DNA from: JAPPHY01 sp965247535 | GTDB taxonomy: Bacteria; Chloroflexota; Dehalococcoidia; Lucifugimonadales; UBA2985 | Reading direction: 5' to 3' | Assembly (NCBI GenBank): GCA_965247535.1 | Contig: OZ252018.1 | Location: 62,001 to 126,000 of the forward strand | Length of the DNA stretch: 64,000 bases | In this document: one piece after another, positions 1 through 8,220 of the stretch | Position numbering within the stretch: the stretch's first letter is position 1 | How the letters are laid out: every line of letters starts with the position of its first letter | The notes under the pieces: generated by a model | Told to the model about the DNA's origin: nothing | The model's input: the letters and a program-made list of their open reading frames with translations, nothing else | Databases searched by the model: none | Program-made: the position numbers and the translations under genes

Positions 1-657
1 GCCGAGCCCACGACAACGCCAACCCCCAGCCCAACACCACCGCCGAACGCAGAGACCATCCTGGCTGCCTCCGGGGAGAGCATGGCGGCCCTGGACTCCT
101 TTCGCTTCGGGCTGAGCCACGAGAACGGAGGCACACCCCTGGCCATCGGCCTCGTGGTGACGGACATGGAGGGCGACGTGGCCAAGCCGGACGGCCTGAG
201 GGTCTCGCTCGGAGCAACCTTCAGCGGCTTCTTCGTGGAGATTGAGCTAGTAGCCCTGGATGGCGTGACCTACATGACCGACCCCATCACACAGGATTGG
301 GAGATCCAGGAGGCCGGCGTGAACCCGCTGGCCTTCTTCGACCCGGCCACCGGCATAGACTCCATAATGAGCGACCTGGCCGAGCCATCCCTCCTGGGAC
401 AGGAGATACTCGATGGCGTCACGACTAACCGCATCAGCGGCAAACTGCCGTCCGATTCGCTTGTACCACTCCTGAGCACCGTCGCACCCGACCTGACGGT
501 GGACACGGAGGTGTGGATAGGCGTCGACGACTCCTACCTGCGGCGGGTGGTATTCCGCGGCTCGGCGGTCGCAGGCGACGCAGACGACATCGTGCGCACC
601 ATCGTGCTGTCCAACTTCAACCAGGCCTCGGCTATCGAAGCGCCTCCTCTGAACTGA
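1..657 (+). CDS. LppX/LprAFG-like lipoprotein, 5' end outside window
   Basis: The reading frame is open to the left edge, so the signal peptide and lipobox lie outside the window. What remains is a Thr/Pro-rich linker (first ~16 codons) and a ~200-residue globular domain that looks like the LppX_LprAFG/LolA-type fold, which in mycobacteria binds lipids at the outer face of the membrane. Recognisable family traits are the internal 'DGVTTNRISGKL' conversion motif and the 'VWIGVDDSYLRRVVF' strand. An internal ATG at 82 is probably not the true start. It converges on thiD. Family assignment is from pattern recognition only; the ligand is unknown. Confidence 0.6.
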   Translation, partial: AEPTTTPTPSPTPPPNAETILAASGESMAALDSFRFGLSHENGGTPLAIGLVVTDMEGDVAKPDGLRVSLGATFSGFFVEIELVALDGVTYMTDPITQDWEIQEAGVNPLAFFDPATGIDSIMSDLAEPSLLGQEILDGVTTNRISGKLPSDSLVPLLSTVAPDLTVDTEVWIGVDDSYLRRVVFRGSAVAGDADDIVRTIVLSNFNQASAIEAPPLN

Positions 658-675
658 GGCGCACGGGCCCGGCGC

Positions 676-1467
676 CTACCACGTGGCGTGGAAGTGGTTG
701 AGCGGTCCGTGACCGGCCCCCACCGGGAAGGCGCTCCGGATGGCCTCCGTAACGTAGTCCTTTGCCCGGGCCACGGCATCCTCCACATCCATGCCCTGCG
801 CCAGCCCCGCCGCAACGGCGGATGCGAAGGTGCAGCCCGTGCCGTGGGTGCTCGTGGTCTCCACCCGTGCGGCAGAGAGCTCGCGGAACTGCCGGCCGTC
901 GTAGAAGACGTCCACGGCGTCGCCCTGCAGGTGGCCGCCCTTGACCACAACGCTGCGCGCCCCCATGTCCACGACTTCACGGGCCGCGCGGCGCGCGTCC
1001 TCGAGCGATTCCACGCTGCGGCCGACCAGCACCGAGGCCTCCGGCAGGTTGGGTGTGACCACCGCGGCAAGCGGCACCAGAAGGCCGCGCAACGCTTCCA
1101 CAGCCTCCTCCTGGAGCAGCCGGTCGCCTCCCTTGGCCACCATCACGGGGTCCACCACCAGGTTCTCGATCGTGTGCTCGCGCACTTTCTCGGCAACCGT
1201 TCGGATTATGCCTGAGTTCGCCAGCATTCCTGTCTTCACCGCGTCCGCGCCTATATCGGACATCACAGCGTCGATCTGTGCGGCGACCATGTCCGGGGGC
1301 AGTTCCACCACGGCGGTGACGCCCAGTGTGTTCTGGGCCGTGACGGCCGTCAGGGCTGACGAGCCGTATACGCCCAGGGCAGCGAACGTCTTCAGGTCGG
1401 CCTGGATGCCTGCGCCTCCCCCGGAATCGGAGCCTGCGATGGTCATGGCCCTGCTTGGTCTCTGCAT
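676..1467 (-). CDS. thiD: hydroxymethylpyrimidine/phosphomethylpyrimidine kinase
   Basis: 263 aa. ThiD phosphorylates HMP and HMP-P to HMP-PP, the pyrimidine half of thiamine, in the cytosol. Family signatures are the N-terminal 'MTIAGSDSGGGAGIQADLK', 'DPVMVAKGGDRLL', 'TPNLPEA', and the anion-hole 'THGTGCTFASAVAAGLAQG' near the C-terminus. The start at 1467 follows a GAGGAG site and gives the usual length; the frame stays open a further 50 codons upstream, but that would overlap the preceding gene. It is the last gene of the riboswitch-led transporter operon, 8 bp after thiY, which fits a role in using imported pyrimidine. Confidence 0.95.
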   Translation of the reverse strand: MQRPSRAMTIAGSDSGGGAGIQADLKTFAALGVYGSSALTAVTAQNTLGVTAVVELPPDMVAAQIDAVMSDIGADAVKTGMLANSGIIRTVAEKVREHTIENLVVDPVMVAKGGDRLLQEEAVEALRGLLVPLAAVVTPNLPEASVLVGRSVESLEDARRAAREVVDMGARSVVVKGGHLQGDAVDVFYDGRQFRELSAARVETTSTHGTGCTFASAVAAGLAQGMDVEDAVARAKDYVTEAIRSAFPVGAGHGPLNHFHATW

Positions 1468-1475
1468 TGCGCTCC

Positions 1476-2540
1476 TCACTGCGTCATGAACTCGGACGTA
1501 AATGCGTCCGCAGCGTCCACGTCTTCCCCGAGGAGTCCCTCGGACTTCATCCAAGCCGCGAGGCCCTCCCACCTCTCCATGGACTGGTGGCCGAAGGCCA
1601 CACCCTCCTCCGACCATAGCGGGGCCAGCAGCCCGATGCCCTGCGACTCCAGGTCGCTGTCGATCTCCGGATTGGCCTCGACGAGGATATCCACGGCCGC
1701 CTGCGGATCTGCAATGGCGTCTGCGAAACCCCTGGCCGTGGCGCGGAGGAACCGCTCCACCACGTCCGGGTCATCGGCAATGGCGCTCTCCCCGGCAACG
1801 AGCACGAGCTCGTAGAAGTCGGGGACACCCCACTCCTCCATGCGCAGCACGCTGACCGGGTAGCCCTGCTTCTCCATGGCAATCGACTCGTGCGTCCAGT
1901 ATGCCCCAACTATGGCGTCCACCTTCCTGCCGATCAGCGCGGGCGACAGATCGAAGCCCACGTTGACCAGGGTCACGTCCTCGGCGGCGCCGCCGTCGTG
2001 CTGGAGCATGGCCAGGAAGAGCGACTCCTCGAACGGTATCCCCGTGACTCCCACGCTGCGGCCTACCAGATCGCGGGGCCTCTCGATGCCGGACTCCTCC
2101 AGGACCATGATGGAGTTGAGGGGATGCTGCACCATAGCGGCAATGGACTGCACCGGTACGCCCTCTCCCCGTGCGAGCAGCACCTCCGCCTGGTAGCTCA
2201 CGCCGAAGTCGTCGCGCCCGGCGCCCACGGTCTTGAGCACGTCCTCCGGGTTGGCCGGCACAACGATCTCGACGTCCAGCCCCTCCTCGCTGTAGTAGCC
2301 GCGCTGCTGCGCCACGTAGAAGCCGGCGTGGTTGGAGTTGGGGAACCAGTCCAGCGCCAGGCTGACGCTCACGACGGCAGGGGCGGGCGTGTCGGTTGGC
2401 GCGGAGGTGGCCGTGGGAGCGGTCGTGGCCGTAGGAGCAGGAGTCGACGTCGGCTCCGCACTCTCACACGCCACGGCCACGAGGACTGCCGTCACAATCA
2501 TTACCAAGGTGAACCAGGACCTGCCAAGACTCGATTTCAA
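1476..2540 (-). CDS. thiY: thiamine-pyrimidine ABC transporter, substrate-binding lipoprotein (ThiY/NMT1-like)
   Basis: 354 aa. N-terminal signal peptide with a lipobox (LVAVAC, Cys25), then a Thr/Pro/Ala linker and an NMT1/THI5-like periplasmic binding domain starting at 'SLALDWFPNSNHAGFYVAQ', a hallmark of the ThiY/THI5 group. ThiY proteins bind N-formyl-aminopyrimidine, a thiamine breakdown product. Its position between the permease gene and thiD, under a TPP riboswitch, supports a pyrimidine ligand over the sulfonate or nitrate ligands of other NMT1 proteins. The exact ligand is inferred. Confidence 0.9.
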   Translation of the reverse strand: MKSSLGRSWFTLVMIVTAVLVAVACESAEPTSTPAPTATTAPTATSAPTDTPAPAVVSVSLALDWFPNSNHAGFYVAQQRGYYSEEGLDVEIVVPANPEDVLKTVGAGRDDFGVSYQAEVLLARGEGVPVQSIAAMVQHPLNSIMVLEESGIERPRDLVGRSVGVTGIPFEESLFLAMLQHDGGAAEDVTLVNVGFDLSPALIGRKVDAIVGAYWTHESIAMEKQGYPVSVLRMEEWGVPDFYELVLVAGESAIADDPDVVERFLRATARGFADAIADPQAAVDILVEANPEIDSDLESQGIGLLAPLWSEEGVAFGHQSMERWEGLAAWMKSEGLLGEDVDAADAFTSEFMTQ

Positions 2541-2544
2541 TGCT

Positions 2545-3420
2545 CTACCTCCGTACAGAACTGTCTCCCAGCGCCTCGTCCCGGCGCTCCCTGCTGTGCC
2601 AAGGTACGGCGTATCGCTCCGTCAGCACCACCAGCAGGAACAGAGCAACGCCCATGACGGACAAGATGAACATGGAAGCGAATACCCTGTCCGTGAGAAA
2701 CTGCGGAGCGGAACGGGTCATCAGGTAGCCGAGACCCGAGCTGGCGCCCACCCACTCGCCCACTACAGCGCCTATCACGCTCAGCGCGATGGCCACTCGC
2801 AGGCCTGAGAAGAGGAACGGCAGGCACGATGGCGCCTGCACCTTGACAAAGAGCTGCCATCTGTTTGCGCCCAAAGTACGCATCATCCTGAGCAGGTCTG
2901 GGTCGGCCGACTTGAGGCCGTCCACGGTGTTGACCACGATCGGGAAGAACGAGAGCAGCACCACCACAATCACCTTTGGCCATATTCCGTATCCTATCCA
3001 GATCAGAAGCAGCGGCGCGATGACTATGACCGGCACCGTCTGGGACGCGATGACAAATGGATACACGGCACGCTCAACCAGGCGTGAGTAGGCGATTACT
3101 CCGGCGAGGGCCACTCCTATCACTAGCGCCAGCGCGAAGCCCAGCACCACCTCGCCCAGCGTGACCCAGGTGTGCCTGAGCAGCAGGTCGCGGCTGGCCA
3201 GGAGCTCCGCGCCTATGGCGGAGGGCGGCGGCAGGAGCCATCGCTCCACGTCGAAAAAGCGCACAGCCGCCTCCCACACGGCGGCGGCCCCCCCGATGAC
3301 GAGTGCCGGCAGCCCCCAGCGCAGCGCGGCGGATGCACGGCCTTGAGGAGAGGGCTTCCGCGCCGCAAGCTCGGACTGCTCAGAGTGTTCCCGCAGGGTA
3401 GCTGCTGAGTCGCCGCTCAC
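2545..3420 (-). CDS. thiX: ABC transporter permease (ThiX-like)
   Basis: 291 aa with about six hydrophobic segments and the BPD_transp_1 (SsuC/TauC-type) EAA loop around 'MRTLGANRWQLFVKVQAPSCLPFLFSGLR'-like residues 180-208. The N-terminal ~35 residues are polar and cytoplasmic. The GTG start at 3420 overlaps the stop of the ATPase gene by one base (TAGTG), indicating translational coupling. With thiZ and thiY it forms a complete importer; the operon context specifies thiamine pyrimidine rather than sulfonate. Confidence 0.9.
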   Translation of the reverse strand: MSGDSAATLREHSEQSELAARKPSPQGRASAALRWGLPALVIGGAAAVWEAAVRFFDVERWLLPPPSAIGAELLASRDLLLRHTWVTLGEVVLGFALALVIGVALAGVIAYSRLVERAVYPFVIASQTVPVIVIAPLLLIWIGYGIWPKVIVVVLLSFFPIVVNTVDGLKSADPDLLRMMRTLGANRWQLFVKVQAPSCLPFLFSGLRVAIALSVIGAVVGEWVGASSGLGYLMTRSAPQFLTDRVFASMFILSVMGVALFLLVVLTERYAVPWHSRERRDEALGDSSVRR

Positions 3421-4277
3421 TACAGGCCCTCCGTTCGGAGTAGGTCAGACGTTGCCCCACCTACGGCACCTGCGAGGGCCTCATCCTCGCGAAGCGAAGC
3501 CAGCGCACGCGCCTTGATCTCCACGAAGGCCGCCTCCGTCACCATCTCGTACCGGCGCGGCCGAGGCAGGTCGACCGTGAACTCAGCCCTGACCCTGCCG
3601 GGGCGCGGCGTGAGCACGTAGACCCTGTCCGAGAGAAGGACGGCCTCCTCAACGTCGTGGGTCACAAGCACCACGGTCTTGCTCCAGGACTCCCAGAGGC
3701 CCAGCAGCCACTCCTGCATGCCGGCCCTGGTCAGGGCGTCAAGGGCGCCGAACGGCTCGTCCAGCAGGATGACGTCCTGATCGGCAAGCACGGTGCGCAG
3801 GAAGGCCACTCTCTGGCGCATTCCGCCCGATAGATGAGCGGGGTAGCTCTTCTCGAACCCCTCCAGACCGAATGGCCCCATCAGCGCCATGGCCGCGCTT
3901 TGTGCCTGAGGCCGGGGCTTCCCCCTGAGCTCCGGCCCCAGGACCGCGTTGTCCAGAACGCTTCGCCAGGGAAGGAGCAGGTCCTTCTGGTGCATGTAGC
4001 CGACGGTCCCAAGGCGCCGCGCGACCTGCCGGCCGTCCATGAGAATCCGACCTACAGACGGCTCCTCCAGCCCGGCGACGAGATTAAGCAGGGTGCTCTT
4101 TCCGCATCCGCTGGGGCCGATGATGCTTACGAACTCGCCCTCGTGGACGCGTAGGCCAACGCCGCGCAGTACGGGCAGCGGGACTCCGTGCAGGGAGAAG
4201 TCCTGTCCAACGCCGTCCAGCTCTATCTTGGAAGGAGGCGCGGCATCGACTGGTCTGCACTCCTGGCCGGCGGTCAT
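3420..4277 (-). CDS. thiZ: ABC transporter ATP-binding protein (ThiZ-like)
   Basis: 285 aa. Walker A GPSGCGKST (residues 54-62), Q-loop region MHQKDLLLPW, signature LSGGMRQ (149-155), Walker B VILLDEP (169-175) and H-loop His207 are all present, so the ATPase should be active. It is the SsuB/TauB/ThiZ type of NMT1-linked importer. First gene after the TPP riboswitch; no strong ribosome-binding site is visible before the ATG at 4277. Confidence 0.92.
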   Translation of the reverse strand: MTAGQECRPVDAAPPSKIELDGVGQDFSLHGVPLPVLRGVGLRVHEGEFVSIIGPSGCGKSTLLNLVAGLEEPSVGRILMDGRQVARRLGTVGYMHQKDLLLPWRSVLDNAVLGPELRGKPRPQAQSAAMALMGPFGLEGFEKSYPAHLSGGMRQRVAFLRTVLADQDVILLDEPFGALDALTRAGMQEWLLGLWESWSKTVVLVTHDVEEAVLLSDRVYVLTPRPGRVRAEFTVDLPRPRRYEMVTEAAFVEIKARALASLREDEALAGAVGGATSDLLRTEGL

Positions 4278-4294
4278 CGCATCGATGGCCGGCT

Positions 4295-4327
4295 AGAAAG
4301 AGAACGGCCGCCCGCATCCGGCAGGCG
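4295..4327 (-). terminator. candidate riboswitch-controlled terminator hairpin
   Basis: On the minus strand a ~7-bp GC stem (arms CGCCTGC and GCGGGCG, one G-U pair, 5-nt loop) is followed by a pyrimidine-rich TTCTCTTTCT run, lying between the TPP aptamer and the thiZ start. This could be the expression platform. The T-run is imperfect, so control at translation initiation is also possible. Confidence 0.4.
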
Positions 4328-4356
4328 ACCAATTGAGAACAAGCTATGGTCCGGCA

Positions 4357-4448
4357 CTCTCCCTCCGCTGGCATTACCCAGATCAGGTGCTCAGGGTCGC
4401 CCCGAAAGGTCGGGGCCTCTCAGCCTGGCTCACCAAGCTCCCCTCAGG
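4357..4448 (-). promoter_or_regulatory. TPP riboswitch (THI box)
   Basis: The minus strand carries the conserved THI-box elements in order: GGGGAGC...GGCTGAGAGG, a variable stem (CCCCGACC-TTTC-GGGG type), then ACCCTGAGCACCTGATCTGG and GTAATGCCAGCGGAGGGAG-like 3' helix. It precedes thiZXYD, so thiamine pyrophosphate should repress pyrimidine uptake and ThiD synthesis. Confidence 0.96.
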
Positions 4449-4525
4449 CCCTATGCTGTTGTGACTCGCTCGTGAGTATAGCGCGGGCGGTGTCTCCAGT
4501 CAACGCCACGGCACAGCGCTCGCAC

Positions 4526-5824
4526 CTACGCTGCCTTCTCCCACAGCATTCGTACAGGGACGGCATACAGCCCGTCTCCGAAGCCGATGGCGGTCTCGCC
4601 GTCGTAGAGCACCACCCCTGCGGCGAACCGCTCGCCGCAGGCCTCCCGCAACCGGCGAAGGCCGCGGAAGTCGGAGGAGCGAACGGTTGCACCCAGCTTC
4701 ACCTCCACTCCTGCAACCAGGCCGCCGTGCTCCATTACAATATCCACCTCCACCTGGTCCCTGTCACGGTAGTGGAAGAAGTCAACCGGGCCACCGAACC
4801 ACGTGGCCTGCCGGCGAAGCTCTTGGAACACAAAGGTCTCCAGAAGCTGACCCATGAGATGGCGGTCCCTCAGGAGGGTTGCCGCGGACACGCCCAGCAG
4901 GGCGCACGCCAGACCGGTGTCGCCCACGTGGAGCTTGGGGGTCTTCACCAGTCGCTTGCCGCGGTTGCTGTGCCACGGAGGCAGCCTCTCCAGCAGGTAC
5001 ACCCTCTCCAGCAGCGCTACGTAGTCGCCTATGGTGGGTCGGCTGAGCTGGAACGGCGCCGCCAGGCTGCTCAGGTTGAAGAGCTGCGCCGTCTGGGTGG
5101 CCGCCATAGTCAGGAGCCTGGGCATGGCGTTCAGGCCGCTGATGCGGGACATGGAGCCGATGTCCCTCTGCACCTGGGCCTCAATGTAGTTCCGGTACCA
5201 GCTGGAGCGCCGCCGGCCGGGTGGGCGGGCCAGCGCGGGCGGGTATCCTCCGGACGCAATGAGCTCGGCGAGCTCCAGCCCCAGGCGCCGGGTCTGCCGG
5301 ACCGGAAAGCCGCCGTCAAACAGAGTGTCAATGAAGCCTCTACTTGGGGAACGGCTCCCGAACAGTTCGCACTGGGCCAGGGGGTGCAGACGGATCGTCT
5401 CCAGGCGACCGGCCAGTGAGTCCTGCACGGTTGGCACGGCAAGCACGTCCGAGGAGCCGGTTAGGACGAACCGGCCGGGCGCCCGCCTGCGGTCCACTTC
5501 CAGCTTCAGCATGGTGAAGAGCCCCGGCGCCCGCTGCACCTCGTCCAGGACAACACGATCCGGCAGGTCGGCCACAAAGCCGGTGGGGTCGGCCTCAGCG
5601 CCCGCGCGAACGTTGGGATCGTCAAAGCTCAGGTAACCATATCTCCGGCTCGCGGAGCCATCCAAACCGGCGCCGGGCGGAAGGTTCTCCGGAGAGCACA
5701 CCATCTGCGCGAGGGTGGTCTTCCCGCACTGGCGCGGGCCCTGTATCAGGACCACGGGTGAGTCCTCCAGAGCCTCCAGGAACCGCGGCTCTATGAAACG
5801 TGGGTGCAACCCATGCGAGGACAT
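4526..5824 (-). CDS. AAA ATPase with DUF4143 domain
   Basis: 432 aa. Walker A GPRQCGKTT (residues 29-37), Walker B VVLDEVQRAPGL and the sensor-like LTGSSDVL mark the AAA_14 ATPase half; the C-terminal half is DUF4143, with 'ELIASGGYPPAL' and a late 'EVDIVME...GVEVKLG' patch that resembles a PD-(D/E)XK nuclease core. These proteins are widespread, often mobile and of unknown function. The gene stands alone between the thi operon and galU, and a 46-bp tandem repeat lies immediately upstream of its start, which may be its operator. Confidence 0.88.
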   Translation of the reverse strand: MSSHGLHPRFIEPRFLEALEDSPVVLIQGPRQCGKTTLAQMVCSPENLPPGAGLDGSASRRYGYLSFDDPNVRAGAEADPTGFVADLPDRVVLDEVQRAPGLFTMLKLEVDRRRAPGRFVLTGSSDVLAVPTVQDSLAGRLETIRLHPLAQCELFGSRSPSRGFIDTLFDGGFPVRQTRRLGLELAELIASGGYPPALARPPGRRRSSWYRNYIEAQVQRDIGSMSRISGLNAMPRLLTMAATQTAQLFNLSSLAAPFQLSRPTIGDYVALLERVYLLERLPPWHSNRGKRLVKTPKLHVGDTGLACALLGVSAATLLRDRHLMGQLLETFVFQELRRQATWFGGPVDFFHYRDRDQVEVDIVMEHGGLVAGVEVKLGATVRSSDFRGLRRLREACGERFAAGVVLYDGETAIGFGDGLYAVPVRMLWEKAA

Positions 5825-5828
5825 GGGA

Positions 5829-5985
5829 CAATTGTAACCTTAAAGCCCGTACGATTGCAAGGTTAAGCTACGGCTGATTGCAACACATGATGGCGTACAA
5901 CTGCAATGTTAAGCCACGTCTGATTGTAACCTTAATGCCAGTACAACTGCAATGTTAGAGTACGGCTGATTGCAACGTCAGCGGT
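5829..5985. repeat. 46-bp tandem repeat array upstream of the DUF4143 ATPase gene
   Basis: GTACRAYTGCAAKGTTA-type boxes begin at 5849, 5895 and 5941, exactly 46 bp apart, and ATTGYAAC boxes begin at 5831, 5877, 5923 and 5969, also 46 bp apart, giving about 3.4 copies. Units contain inverted TAACCTT/AAGGTTA arms. Composition is much more AT-rich than the flanks. No spacers separate the units, so it is not a CRISPR. It fills the gap between galU and the ATPase gene. Confidence 0.85.
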
Positions 5986-5991
5986 AGCGGA

Positions 5992-6855
5992 CTAGTTCAC
6001 CAGCCTCCGAAGGAACTCCCCAAAGGACGGGCCCGTGTCCTCTCGCCTGAGCGCCATCTCTACGGACGCCCTCAGCAAGCCCATGGGATTGCCCACGTCG
6101 TGGCGGGTACCATGAAACCGGAGCGCGTAGATGTCCTGGTCCTTCAGCAGTATGGCTAGGCCGTCGGTGAGTTGGAGCTCGCCTATGGCGCCCTCCTTAA
6201 CCTCGGCTAGGGCGTCAAAGATCTGGGGCATGAGCACGTACCGGCCAACGATTCCCATCTTGGAAGGCGCGTCCGCCAGGGCCGGCTTTTCCACCGTTCC
6301 CCTGACACGGTAGACGCCGTCCGCGACCGGCTCCGGATCTATCACGCCGTAGCTCTGAATTGCGGGGCCATCCACTTCCTCCACCGCAATCACGGAGGCC
6401 TCATACCGGTCGAACACCTCCAGCAGCTGTGCCAGTGCCCCAGGCTCGGCGGCGATGATGTCGTCCGGGAGGATCACGGCGAACGGCTCGCCGCCCACGG
6501 CCCTTGCCGCGCACGCCACCGCGTGGCCCAGTCCCAGCTGCTCCGCCTGGCGCACGTACGTCATCTGCGCCAACTCGGACGGACGCCTCACCTGTGCGAG
6601 GCGCTCGGTGTCGCCGCGGGCCGACAGCAGGCCTTCCAGCTCGGCATATCTGTCGAAGTAGTCGGCAATGGCCTCCTTGCCGCGAGCGGTCACCACAATG
6701 ACCTCCTCGATTCCTGCTGCGGCCGCCTCCTCCACCACGTACTGCATGGCCGCCCGGTCCACCAGGGGCAGCAGCTCCTTGGGAACCGCCTTGGTGACGG
6801 GCAGAAATCGAGTGCCCAGCCCGGCGGCGGGAATCACGGCCTTTCTCACCCTCAT
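5992..6855 (-). CDS. galU: UTP-glucose-1-phosphate uridylyltransferase
   Basis: 287 aa. GalU makes UDP-glucose from UTP and glucose-1-phosphate for glycan and glycolipid synthesis. The nucleotidyltransferase signature AAGLGTRFLP and PKELLPL are at residues 10-30, with 'ILPDDII' and 'VEKP' further on; length is normal. The start overlaps the hisA stop by 4 bp (ATGA), so it is translationally coupled to a histidine gene although the pathways are unrelated. Confidence 0.95.
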   Translation of the reverse strand: MRVRKAVIPAAGLGTRFLPVTKAVPKELLPLVDRAAMQYVVEEAAAAGIEEVIVVTARGKEAIADYFDRYAELEGLLSARGDTERLAQVRRPSELAQMTYVRQAEQLGLGHAVACAARAVGGEPFAVILPDDIIAAEPGALAQLLEVFDRYEASVIAVEEVDGPAIQSYGVIDPEPVADGVYRVRGTVEKPALADAPSKMGIVGRYVLMPQIFDALAEVKEGAIGELQLTDGLAILLKDQDIYALRFHGTRHDVGNPMGLLRASVEMALRREDTGPSFGEFLRRLVN

Positions 6856-7598
6856 GGCTTCACCTCATTGCTGGATCGCTGCGACTCGGCCTTGGCGATG
6901 GCCTCTTCGAGGTTCACGTCTCCGGTGTATAGCGCTCTGCCGATGATCACGCCCTCCACGCCCAGCGAGGCCAGGCGTTCCACGTGATCAGGGGAGGAAA
7001 CGCCTCCCGAAACCACCAGCGAGGCGTCGCAGCCCTGCGCTATGTCCTCGATGGCTCCAAAGTTGGGCGAGGTCAGCGTCCCGTCCCGGGAGATGTCGGT
7101 GTAGACGAACCGCCGCACTCCCAGCCCGGCCATGCCCCGAATGAGGTCCAGCGCGGAGACGCCGGTGGTCTCTCGCCATCCCCTGATTGCCGCCATACCG
7201 TCCCTTGCGTCCACGCCCACCACCACCGCCTCCGCACCAAACCGGCGGCACGCCTGCTCCACCAGGTCAGGCTCCTCCACCGCGCTGGTGCCCAGTATGA
7301 AGCGTTGCACTCCCATGTCCAGGACTCGCGCGGCAGAGTCCAGGCTGCGTATGCCTCCGCCTGTCTGAATGGACACGCTCACCGCCTCGCAGATGCGCCG
7401 AAGCGCTTCCAGGTTGGCCGGGACGCCGGTGGCCGCACCGTCCAAGTCGACAACATGCAGACGGGGCGCGCCCATGTCCTGCCACTTCAGGGCCACGCTG
7501 GTAGGGTCGTCTGAGAAGACCGTCTCTCTGTCATAGTCACCCTGGTAGAGACGGACGCACCTGCCGTCCCGAAGGTCGATTGCGGGTATGACTTCCAC
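6852..7598 (-). CDS. hisA: phosphoribosylformimino-AICAR isomerase
   Basis: 248 aa TIM-barrel enzyme of histidine synthesis. Signatures: 'VIPAIDLRDGRCVRLYQGD' at the N-terminus with the catalytic Asp8, 'IQTGGGIRS', 'YTDISRDGTL' with the second catalytic Asp, and the C-terminal phosphate-binding 'VSGGVSS' and 'GVIIGRALY'. It lies directly after hisH (1-bp gap), which is the usual pairing; hisF is not in the window. Confidence 0.96.
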   Translation of the reverse strand: MEVIPAIDLRDGRCVRLYQGDYDRETVFSDDPTSVALKWQDMGAPRLHVVDLDGAATGVPANLEALRRICEAVSVSIQTGGGIRSLDSAARVLDMGVQRFILGTSAVEEPDLVEQACRRFGAEAVVVGVDARDGMAAIRGWRETTGVSALDLIRGMAGLGVRRFVYTDISRDGTLTSPNFGAIEDIAQGCDASLVVSGGVSSPDHVERLASLGVEGVIIGRALYTGDVNLEEAIAKAESQRSSNEVKP

Positions 7599-7599
7599 C

Positions 7600-8220
7600 C
7601 TACGCCTCCACCATGGACTTGATGAAGCTCTCGTACAGGCGAAGACCCAGGGCGCCGCTCTTCTCAGGGTGGAACTGGGTTGCCACCAGGTTGTCCCTGG
7701 CCATCACGCTACAGAACCGCAGGCCGTATTCCGTGGTGCCCAGCACCAGCGACTCGTCTTCGGGGGCGGCGTAGTAGCTGTGGACGAAGTAGAAGTAGGA
7801 GCCGCTTTCCACGCCTCGGAAAACCGGGTGGTCGTCGAGGAGGTCGACTTGGTTCCATCCCATGTGCGGGCGTTTCACATGCTCCGGCAGCAGGCGCACG
7901 CGGCCGGGCGCCACGGCAAGGCACGGCGATGGGCCCTCTTCGGATGTCTCCAGCAGCAGCTGAAGGCCCAGGCATACGCCGAAAAAGGGTGTCCCACGAC
8001 CGATCACCTCTCTCAACGGCTCAACGAGGCCTCTGGCGTTCAGCGCAGTCATGGCCGACTCCGATGCGCCCTGGCCCGGGAAGATCACCGCTTCGGCATT
8101 CTTCAAGTCGTCCGGGTTGCCTGTCACCTTCGGCGCGTAGCCCAGCTTCTCGATTGCCTTGGCCACGCTGCGCAGGTTTCCGGCGCCGTAATCGACAATG
8201 ACGATCCTTGCCCGCGTCAT
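7600..8220 (-). CDS. hisH: imidazole glycerol phosphate synthase, glutaminase subunit
   Basis: 206 aa class I glutamine amidotransferase. The nucleophile elbow 'FGVCLGLQLLL' (Cys near residue 82), oxyanion 'FPGQGA' and C-terminal 'QFHPEKS' His/Glu are all present. It supplies ammonia to HisF, which is encoded elsewhere. The start overlaps the stop of the upstream lipoprotein hydrolase by 4 bp. Confidence 0.96.
   Translation of the reverse strand: MTRARIVIVDYGAGNLRSVAKAIEKLGYAPKVTGNPDDLKNAEAVIFPGQGASESAMTALNARGLVEPLREVIGRGTPFFGVCLGLQLLLETSEEGPSPCLAVAPGRVRLLPEHVKRPHMGWNQVDLLDDHPVFRGVESGSYFYFVHSYYAAPEDESLVLGTTEYGLRFCSVMARDNLVATQFHPEKSGALGLRLYESFIKSMVEA

Noticed and set aside
4346..5419. 357-codon open frame opposite the DUF4143 ATPase and riboswitch
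   Set aside because: Crosses the TPP riboswitch and mirrors a clear ATPase gene; no family features.
5829..5985. Repeat array considered as CRISPR
   Set aside because: Units are contiguous with no unique spacers and no cas genes are nearby.
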